Assembly (NCBI GenBank): GCA_002391555.1 | Contig: DGFG01000116.1 | Location: forward strand, 12,369-17,379 | DNA: 5,011 nucleotides | Reading direction: 5' to 3' | From: Firmicutes bacterium UBA3906 | GTDB taxonomy: Bacteria > Bacillota > Clostridia > Caldicoprobacterales > DTU083 | In this document: one piece after another, positions 1 through 5,011 of the stretch | Layout of the letters: every line of letters begins with the position of its first letter | Numbering within the stretch: the first letter of the stretch is position 1 | Notes under the pieces: generated by a model | Seen by the model: only the letters and a program-made list of their open reading frames with translations | Told to the model about the DNA's origin: nothing | Database searches by the model: none | Position numbers and translations under genes: made by a program

Positions 1-1153
1 GGGAAGATTGGACCTAGCTAATATAAAGCCGGGGGAAAGCAGAGACCTTAAGATAGACTATCACTTGCCTGAGATGGGCCAAGCCAACACAGACTATTGG
101 CTAAACATATATTTTACCCTAAATAGGGATGAATTATGGGCCAAGCAAGGCTATGAGCTAGCCTGGGCCCAGCTAAAGCTAGCTGTAGACCAAAAGCCAG
201 GTTCAAATGAAAAACTAGGACAAGATTTTTCTGATAGTCTAAAAGCCCTAGTAGTAAGGGAAGAGGATAGGTTTTTACTAGTGGAGGGGGCTGACTTTAA
301 AATAAGCTTTGATTGCCTTTATGGGGTCTTAAGGTCATGGCAGTATCAAGGCAGGGACCTAGTCCTTAGTGGCCCTAGGCTAAATTTTTGGCATGCGCCT
401 AGAGATAATGATATGTATATAAAAAGGGAATGGGAAAGGGCAGGCCTAAATAAGCTAATCCATCGGACTGATAGCTTTAGCTGGCAGCTCAAGGGAGCCT
501 GCCTAAGGGTAGATGTAAGGGCTAGGATAGCACCCCCTGTACACTCTTGGGGCTTTTCCTGTAACTATAGCTATACCATATATAAAAATGGCCATATTAG
601 TCTAAGAACAAGGGGCTATCTAGAGGGGAAAACTCCATTTGACAACCTAGCTAAAATCGGACTACAAATGAGGATCCCAAAGGACCTACAAGACTTTTCC
701 TGGTATGGCAGAGGACCTGGTGAGTCATATATAGACAGCAAGGAAGCTGGCCGATTTGCTGTTTATAGAAAGGATATCAAGGACCTTTACACCCCTTATG
801 TTTTTCCCCAAGAAAACGGCAACAGGACGGATGTGAGCTGGGTATCAGCAACTGACCTTAGGGGGCTGGGCCTATTTGCTGGGTCAAAGGAAAAATTTAA
901 TTTCAGTGCCCAGCTCTATAGCCAAGAGGATTTTGAAAGGGCAAGGCATACAATAGACTTGCTTGAAAGAGACTATATAACCCTAAACCTTGACTATAGG
1001 CACAATGGGATAGGAAGCAATAGCTGCGGGCCAGGGCCCTTAGATAAATACCTATTAAAGGCTAGCGAGCCTTTTGACTTTACGATTAGCTTTAAGGCCT
1101 TTTCAAAAAATGCTATATCTCCAGTAGCCCTTAGCAAGAAGGATCTTTCTTGA
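1..1153 (+). CDS. lacZ: Beta-galactosidase, GH2 family, C-terminal part (5' end outside window)
   Basis: This is the last 383 codons of a large cytoplasmic GH2 beta-galactosidase, which hydrolyses terminal beta-D-galactosides such as lactose. The frame is open from the left edge (first full codon at nt 2) to TGA at 1151-1153. An in-frame TTG at nt 8 has no ribosome binding site and is not a real start. Residues are numbered from the first full codon. About 1-60 look like the beta-sandwich domain before the C-terminal domain. The rest matches the Bgal_small_N superdomain: NFWHAPRDND (128-137), WYGRGPGES (from 234), PQENGNRTD (269-277) and DYRHNGIGSNSCGPGP (331-346). These are hallmark motifs of LacZ/EbgA-type enzymes. 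The catalytic glutamates lie upstream, outside the window, so activity cannot be judged. No frameshift or internal stop is seen. Codon use resembles the downstream genes, giving no sign of recent transfer. The exact substrate is inferred; a related GH2 galactosidase (ebgA-like) is possible. Confidence 0.93.
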   Translation, partial: GRLDLANIKPGESRDLKIDYHLPEMGQANTDYWLNIYFTLNRDELWAKQGYELAWAQLKLAVDQKPGSNEKLGQDFSDSLKALVVREEDRFLLVEGADFKISFDCLYGVLRSWQYQGRDLVLSGPRLNFWHAPRDNDMYIKREWERAGLNKLIHRTDSFSWQLKGACLRVDVRARIAPPVHSWGFSCNYSYTIYKNGHISLRTRGYLEGKTPFDNLAKIGLQMRIPKDLQDFSWYGRGPGESYIDSKEAGRFAVYRKDIKDLYTPYVFPQENGNRTDVSWVSATDLRGLGLFAGSKEKFNFSAQLYSQEDFERARHTIDLLERDYITLNLDYRHNGIGSNSCGPGPLDKYLLKASEPFDFTISFKAFSKNAISPVALSKKDLS

Positions 1154-1192
1154 CTTAATCCTTGACTACTAAAAAAATTTAAGTAAAGCTAG

Positions 1193-1236
1193 ATAAAACA
1201 CATGGCTTAAGTACTAGACCATGTGTTTTATTTCTT
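1193..1236 (+). terminator. Rho-independent terminator after the beta-galactosidase gene
   Basis: A perfect 13-bp inverted repeat (ATAAAACACATGG at 1193-1205, CCATGTGTTTTAT at 1219-1231) encloses a 13-nt loop. The functional core is probably CACATGG/CCATGTG, followed by a T-rich run (TTTTATTTCTT, 1226-1236). It lies 39 nt after the lacZ stop and separates that gene from the dgt region. A-rich sequence just upstream (1171-1183) might let it act weakly on the opposite strand too, but no gene inside the window reads that way. Confidence 0.88.
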
Positions 1237-1249
1237 AAAAAGAAGGTTA

Positions 1250-1278
1250 TTATTAAACCCTTGTTGTATATATATAAT
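1250..1278 (+). promoter_or_regulatory. Putative sigma-A promoter for dgt
   Basis: A perfect -10 hexamer TATAAT lies at 1273-1278 within an alternating TA stretch. The best -35 at 17-bp spacing is TTATTA (1250-1255), matching only three of six consensus positions. Transcription would start near 1285, giving a leader of about 28 nt before the dgt ATG. The position between the lacZ terminator and dgt fits. The weak -35 and the AT-rich background keep this tentative. Confidence 0.5.
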
Positions 1279-1287
1279 AGCGTCGAG

Positions 1288-1305
1288 TCCTATCCTTATA
1301 GGAGG
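1288..1305 (+). promoter_or_regulatory. dgt ribosome binding site with small overlapping hairpin
   Basis: AGGAGG at 1300-1305 lies 7 nt before ATG 1313 and fixes that codon as the start. The first part of this site can pair with TCCTAT at 1288-1293: ATAGGA at 1298-1303 is its exact reverse complement, with a CCTT loop. The hairpin is short and mostly weak pairs, so any effect on translation is speculative. The ribosome binding site itself is clear. Confidence 0.8.
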
Positions 1306-1312
1306 AGTTAAA

Positions 1313-2314
1313 ATGATTAGAGAGGATATAGAGAGGCTAGAAGCCGAAAACCTATCTCCTTATGCCGCCCTAAGTAGCAAGAGCAAAGGGCGATTACAGG
1401 CAAAAGAGCCCTGCTCAATTAGGACAGAGTTTCAACGTGACAGGGACAAGATTATTCATTGCAAATCCTTTCGTCGACTCAAGCACAAGACTCAGGTTTT
1501 CATCTCACCTGAGGGAGACCATTACAGGGACAGGCTAACCCATACCTTAGAAGTATCCCAGATAGCTAGGACTATATCAAGGGCCTTAAGGCTTAATGAA
1601 GACCTTACGGAGGCTATAGCCCTTGGCCATGACCTGGGTCATACACCCTTTGGCCATACAGGTGAGAGGCTACTTAATTCCATAAGCTCAAAGGGCTTTA
1701 AGCACAATATCCAAAGCCTTAGGGTAGTAGACCTGCTAGAGGATGGCAAGGGCTTAAACCTTACCTGGGAGGTAAGAGATGGTATTAAGAATCACAATAG
1801 TACTGGGAAACCTGGCACCCTGGAAGGCCAGGTGGTTTTAATTTCTGATAGGATAGCCTATATAAACCATGATATAGATGATGCCCTAAGGGCAAAGATT
1901 ATAACCATGGATGACTTGCCAAGGGACTGCATTGAGCTTTTAGGCCATAGCCATAAAATGCGAATAAACACCATGGTAAATGATGTGATAAGCAACAGCA
2001 TGGGCAAAAGCTCAATAAAAATGAGCACACAGATAAGGGAGGCCACAGAGCTACTAAGAAGCTTTATGTTCGAAAGGGTATATCTTGATTCCAAGGCTAA
2101 AAGTGAGGATGAAAAGGCCATGCATTTACTTGAGACTTTATTTAAATACTATCTAAACAGGCTAGAAAAAATGCCAAAAGAATACCTTAAAAATATTGAT
2201 GAGCATGGCAGTGAGCAGGTGGTGTGTGACTTTATTGCAGGCATGACTGACAGGTATGCTATAAGGACCTTTAGTGACCTATTTATTCCCAGTGCCTGGA
2301 AGGTTTTAGAATAA
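1313..2314 (+). CDS. dgt: HD-domain deoxyguanosinetriphosphate triphosphohydrolase-like protein
   Basis: The product is a 333-residue cytoplasmic HD-superfamily hydrolase of the dGTPase family, which splits dNTPs (classically dGTP) into deoxynucleoside and triphosphate. Visible motifs: a conserved N-terminal block with RTEFQRDRDKIIHCKSFRRL (37-56); metal-ligand candidates H77 (in RLTHTLEV), H106-D107 (in GHDLGHTPFGH) and D179 (in LISDRIAY); and FKHN around H131. The length fits the shorter Firmicute-type members, not the roughly 500-residue E. coli enzyme. Start choice: ATG 1313 has AGGAGG 7 nt upstream. A longer in-frame reading from GTG 1223 would begin inside the lacZ terminator stem and add 30 non-conserved residues, so it is rejected. 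The gene stands 159 nt after lacZ and 183 nt before dnaG, an arrangement known in Clostridia. True substrate (dGTP or other dNTPs) cannot be told from sequence, since many family members are annotated only as dGTPase-like. Confidence 0.93.
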   Translation: MIREDIERLEAENLSPYAALSSKSKGRLQAKEPCSIRTEFQRDRDKIIHCKSFRRLKHKTQVFISPEGDHYRDRLTHTLEVSQIARTISRALRLNEDLTEAIALGHDLGHTPFGHTGERLLNSISSKGFKHNIQSLRVVDLLEDGKGLNLTWEVRDGIKNHNSTGKPGTLEGQVVLISDRIAYINHDIDDALRAKIITMDDLPRDCIELLGHSHKMRINTMVNDVISNSMGKSSIKMSTQIREATELLRSFMFERVYLDSKAKSEDEKAMHLLETLFKYYLNRLEKMPKEYLKNIDEHGSEQVVCDFIAGMTDRYAIRTFSDLFIPSAWKVLE

Positions 2315-2497
2315 AATTAAGGGGTCATGATTAATTATCTTTTACATGAAGGATTAAGCAAAAAAATGTCGAATGATTAATGATTATGCCAGTAGATAAT
2401 TTTTAGGCAGCAATAGTTGGCTTAGAAAAAACCTAAAAAAAGAAGGAAAAAATATGGATTTGGCGAACTAATTATACATAAAGAACAGGTGAGTTTA
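2315..2497 (+). other. dgt-dnaG intergenic region, AT-rich, possible leader structure
   Basis: No clear gene or strong terminator lies in this 183-nt gap. Visible elements are: TGATTAAT twice (2328-2335 and 2374-2381); a tandem AATGATT AATGATT (2372-2385); an inverted repeat TTTTTAGG (2400-2407) and CCTAAAAA (2432-2439) with an imperfect inner stem around CAA-TAG-TTG; and AGAAGGA (2441-2447) 6 nt before a five-codon ATG reading frame (2454-2471). Possible -10 hexamers are GATAAT (2395-2400) and TATACA (2473-2478), but neither has a convincing -35. dnaG may be read through from dgt, from a weak local promoter, or both. Confidence 0.45.
2487..2492 (+). promoter_or_regulatory. dnaG ribosome binding site (decides the start)
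   Basis: AGGTGA is complementary to the 16S rRNA 3' end (part of GGAGGTGA) and lies 5 nt before ATG 2498. The in-frame GTG at 2489-2491 falls inside this site and so is unlikely to be the start, although it would extend the protein by three residues. Confidence 0.75.
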
Positions 2498-4342
2498 ATG
2501 CCGTGGTATCCTGATGATTTTATAGATGAGGTTACTGCAAGGAATGACATAGTTGATATAGTTAGAGAGTATCTTCCTTTAAAGCCCAGCGGTAGAGGAT
2601 ACACCGCCTTATGTCCATTTCATAATGAAAAAACAGCCTCCTTTCATGTATCTCCCGAAAGACAGATTTACCATTGCTTTGGATGTGGAGAAGGAGGCAA
2701 TGTTATTACCTTTGTGATGGCCGTAGAGAGACTAGACTTCCCCGAGGCTGTAAAGCTCCTAGCTGAGCGAGCTGGTATGGACCTGCCAAAGGCAGACCCT
2801 AGAGGGGGGAATAGAGAAAAGAGGATATCTAGAGATACACGGGAAGTTCTTTATGAAATTAATAGGGAGAGCGCCAGGTTCTATCACAAGATGCTCTATT
2901 CTAGTGAAGGCAAGGCTGCCCTACAATACCTTTATTCCCGGGGTTTAGATGAAAAGACCATTAGGATATTTGGCATCGGTTTTGCCCCTGATAGCTGGGA
3001 CAGCATCTTAGGGCTACTAGAGGCCAAGGGTTATGATAGGGAAAAGCTTTTAGCTGCTGGTCTAGTGGTAGAAAACAAAGAAAAAAATAGTGTTTATGAT
3101 AGGTTTAGAAACCGAATCATGTTTCCCATCATAAATCCGAGGGGACAGGTAGTTGGCTTTGGTGGTAGGGTTATGGATGACTCCCTGCCTAAATACCTCA
3201 ATAGCTCTGATGGACCTATTTTCAATAAAAGCGCTACCCTTTATGGCTTAAACCTTACAAAAAAGGTTAGGCCCTTAGAGGAAATAATAATAGTCGAAGG
3301 CTATATGGATGTTATAGCCCTACACAGGTTTGGATTTCCCCAAGCGGTGGCCTCCCTTGGTACAGCCCTAACCGCCGAACAGGCCAGACTAATGCGCAGG
3401 TATAGCTCTAATATATATGTGGCCTATGACGGCGATACTGCAGGTCAAAAGGCTACACTAAGGGGACTAGACATACTTAGGGAGACGGGCTATAGGGTCA
3501 GGGTCATGCAGTTTCCCAAAGGGATGGATCCAGATGATGTCTTAAGGACCTATGGACCTGAGTATTTTAAAAAGCTGATGGACAAGAGTCTAGGCCTTAT
3601 AGATTATAAATTTAAACTACTGACCCAGGAGTATGACCTAGACACACCGGCGGGCAAGGTGGACTTTGCTACAGAGGCTGCCAAGATACTAGCAGGGGTG
3701 GACAACCTGATTGAAAGAGAGGCCCATATACAGAAAATAGAACAAATGACAGGCATAAGGGCCAGGGTAATTTATGACCAGATAGAAAAAAATCAGGCAG
3801 CTACAGGGCAAAGAAAAGTAAAAAGGAATATTAGTGGTAATAATAGTAACACTAGGGGTAAAAAGAGTAAGACGATACTGCATTCAAGCCATATTAAAGC
3901 AGAAATGCATCTGATAAATCTGCTAGCCCAGGGTGAAAGGATATCAGAAAAAATTATAGCAGGGCTAGAAGATTTAGAGGCACAGGATACCCTCTTATGG
4001 GAGCTTGCAGGCATTGTAAAGGGCTTACTTAGCAGAAAGCGGGAGGTTAATCCAGCACATATCCTCAGTCACATTGAGGACGAGGCTAAGGCCAAGCGTT
4101 TAGTGGATATATTTAATATTGAAATGGAGTATGATAATATAGAAACCTTTATAAAAGACTGCTTAAGCAGCATAAAAGCAAAGCAATTAGATATGAAAAG
4201 ACAGGAAATACAGGACCAGCTAGCAAAAATTGAACAAGCCGAAATTTTCGATGCAGACAGATACAAGAGTCTTATAAAAGAGCTAGAGATGATTAACTTA
4301 GAGGTAGGACGCAGACACACTGGAAAGGAGGGGAGTTCGTGA
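2498..4342 (+). CDS. dnaG: DNA primase DnaG
   Basis: DnaG makes the short RNA primers for lagging-strand and initiation synthesis, working with the replicative helicase (DnaB/DnaC) at the fork. The 614-residue product has the usual three-part layout. The N-terminal CHC2 zinc-binding domain (about 1-100) has ligands C39, H42, C60 and C63 (CPFH ... CFGC). The RNA polymerase core follows, with YDRFRNR (200-206) and a [11 protein letters not shown] block. Its Toprim part has E267 and D271 in VEGYMD, D311 and D313 in YDGDTAG, and D344, D346 and D347 in MDPDD, matching the family's metal-binding acidic residues. The C-terminal helicase-binding region starts at about 370. A polar Lys/Asn/Ser-rich linker at about 434-465 divides it from the final helical domain. 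ATG 2498 is chosen from the AGGTGA site. The last codons carry the ribosome binding site of rpoD, whose start overlaps the stop. All key residues are present, so the enzyme should be active. Confidence 0.98.
   Translation: MPWYPDDFIDEVTARNDIVDIVREYLPLKPSGRGYTALCPFHNEKTASFHVSPERQIYHCFGCGEGGNVITFVMAVERLDFPEAVKLLAERAGMDLPKADPRGGNREKRISRDTREVLYEINRESARFYHKMLYSSEGKAALQYLYSRGLDEKTIRIFGIGFAPDSWDSILGLLEAKGYDREKLLAAGLVVENKEKNSVYDRFRNRIMFPIINPRGQVVGFGGRVMDDSLPKYLNSSDGPIFNKSATLYGLNLTKKVRPLEEIIIVEGYMDVIALHRFGFPQAVASLGTALTAEQARLMRRYSSNIYVAYDGDTAGQKATLRGLDILRETGYRVRVMQFPKGMDPDDVLRTYGPEYFKKLMDKSLGLIDYKFKLLTQEYDLDTPAGKVDFATEAAKILAGVDNLIEREAHIQKIEQMTGIRARVIYDQIEKNQAATGQRKVKRNISGNNSNTRGKKSKTILHSSHIKAEMHLINLLAQGERISEKIIAGLEDLEAQDTLLWELAGIVKGLLSRKREVNPAHILSHIEDEAKAKRLVDIFNIEMEYDNIETFIKDCLSSIKAKQLDMKRQEIQDQLAKIEQAEIFDADRYKSLIKELEMINLEVGRRHTGKEGSS
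4324..4331 (+). promoter_or_regulatory. rpoD ribosome binding site inside the end of dnaG
   Basis: AAAGGAGG is a near-ideal site, 7 nt before GTG 4339. It lies within the last dnaG codons, so ribosomes finishing dnaG arrive at the rpoD start. The next candidate, ATG 4360, has no comparable site, which favours GTG. Confidence 0.85.
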
Positions 4343-5011
4343 AAAACGGAGAATCCAAAATGGACAAAATAAAGGAGCTTATTGAGAAGGGAAAAGCTAA
4401 AGGAGCCTTAACATATAAAGAAATTATGGACATGCTCGAAGAAATTGAGCTCGACTCTGATCAGATTGAAAAGGTATATGAAAGCCTAGAAGCTCTTGGT
4501 ATAGATGTTATAGACGAGGAAGAGCAAGAAGAGGAGTCTCAGGACGAGGAACTTTCCATATCCGTACCCGAAGGTGTCAATATAGATGATCCCGTGAGGA
4601 TGTATTTAAAGGAGATAGGCAAGGTAGCCCTTTTGACTGCCGAAGAAGAAGTAGAGCTAGCAAAAAGGATGGAAGCTGGCGATGAAGCTGCAAAGCGCAA
4701 GCTAGTAGAGGCCAACTTACGTCTAGTTGTTTCTATAGCAAAAAGATATGTGGGCAGGGGCATGCTATTTTTAGACCTTATACAGGAGGGTAACCTAGGT
4801 CTTATAAAAGCTGTGGAAAAATTTGATTACGAAAAGGGTTTCAAATTTTCTACCTACGCAACCTGGTGGATACGCCAGGCCATTACAAGGGCTATAGCAG
4901 ACCAGGCTAGGACTATCCGCATACCTGTTCATATGGTTGAGACCATAAACAAGCTAATACGTGTCTCCAGACAATTATTGCAGGAGCTGGGCAGGGAGCC
5001 TACACCAGAGG
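4339..5011 (+). CDS. rpoD: RNA polymerase primary sigma factor (SigA/RpoD), N-terminal part, cut by right edge
   Basis: This is the housekeeping sigma factor that directs RNA polymerase to vegetative promoters. 224 codons are visible, open to the right edge. Region 1.1 (about 1-75) is a short Firmicute-type version ending in an acidic run (59-71, D/E/Q/S only). Region 1.2 has [14 protein letters not shown] (83-96). Region 2 has [17 protein letters not shown] (126-142), [20 protein letters not shown] (144-163) and [17 protein letters not shown] (170-186), the core-binding and -10 recognition/melting helices. Region 3 begins at about [16 protein letters not shown] (191-206). The near-complete match to these blocks marks it as the primary sigma, not an alternative one. 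GTG 4339 overlaps the dnaG stop (GTGA) and has a strong ribosome binding site. Co-transcription and translational coupling with dnaG are inferred. Regions 3 to 4, with -35 recognition, lie outside the window. Confidence 0.97.
   Translation, partial: MKNGESKMDKIKELIEKGKAKGALTYKEIMDMLEEIELDSDQIEKVYESLEALGIDVIDEEEQEEESQDEELSISVPEGVNIDDPVRMYLKEIGKVALLTAEEEVELAKRMEAGDEAAKRKLVEANLRLVVSIAKRYVGRGMLFLDLIQEGNLGLIKAVEKFDYEKGFKFSTYATWWIRQAITRAIADQARTIRIPVHMVETINKLIRVSRQLLQELGREPTPE

Noticed and set aside
8..1153. Treating the beta-galactosidase piece as a complete small gene starting at TTG 8
   Set aside because: The frame continues to the left edge, there is no ribosome binding site, and homologues place this sequence as the C-terminal part of a much longer enzyme.
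1858..2121. Minus-strand open frame of 87 codons inside dgt
   Set aside because: It lies wholly within the conserved dGTPase coding sequence, has no recognisable motif and is a frame shadow.
2327..2380. 17-codon reading frame just after dgt (ATG 2327 to TAA 2378)
   Set aside because: The only purine-rich stretch upstream (AAGGGG) is about 2 nt from the ATG, too close for good initiation, and nothing else supports translation.
2383..2404. ATTAT...ATAAT followed by TTTT as a possible dgt terminator
   Set aside because: The stem is five A/T pairs only, too weak for an intrinsic terminator.
2422..2604. Minus-strand open frame spanning the dnaG start
   Set aside because: It overlaps the conserved zinc-finger coding region, and its low-complexity end comes from the A-rich leader.
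3782..3900. Asn/Lys/Ser-rich low-complexity stretch in dnaG as a possible insertion or frameshift
   Set aside because: The reading frame stays open and the stretch sits where primases have a flexible linker in the helicase-binding region.
3689..4320. Three minus-strand open frames opposite the 3' part of dnaG
   Set aside because: They are Ser/Leu/Ile-rich shadows of the dnaG coding strand without domain signatures or supported starts.
4539..4763. Minus-strand open frame opposite rpoD
   Set aside because: It overlaps the conserved sigma region 1.2 and 2 coding sequence and has no features of its own.

Overview
The window reads as chromosomal DNA from a low-GC Gram-positive anaerobe, most likely class Clostridia. 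Reasons: the order dGTPase-like gene, dnaG, rpoD/sigA; strong AGGAGG-type ribosome binding sites; and heavy use of AGG, CTA and ATA codons in all four genes. I cannot name the genus. All four genes lie on the + strand. No RNA genes, mobile elements, CRISPR arrays or long repeats are visible.

Layout: 1-1153 is the 3' end of a family GH2 beta-galactosidase (LacZ type), cut by the left edge. It is closed by a strong rho-independent terminator at about 1193-1236. A promoter-like sequence and a strong ribosome binding site follow, then an HD-domain dGTPase-like gene (1313-2314). A 183-nt AT-rich gap (2315-2497) separates it from dnaG, the DNA primase (2498-4342). dnaG overlaps by 3 nt the start of the primary sigma factor gene (4339 to the right edge). 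The sigma gene is cut inside region 3, after regions 1.1, 1.2 and 2.

How the genes work together: dgt, dnaG and rpoD resemble a clostridial version of the macromolecular synthesis operon. It joins dNTP control, replication priming and housekeeping transcription. dnaG and rpoD are almost certainly co-transcribed and probably translationally coupled. The beta-galactosidase is a separate carbohydrate-use gene that ends at the terminator and appears unrelated in function.

No undescribed biological system is visible. The points worth a second look are small: leader structure ahead of dgt and dnaG, a five-codon minigene candidate upstream of dnaG, the dnaG/rpoD overlap, and three start-codon choices that automatic annotation could get wrong.
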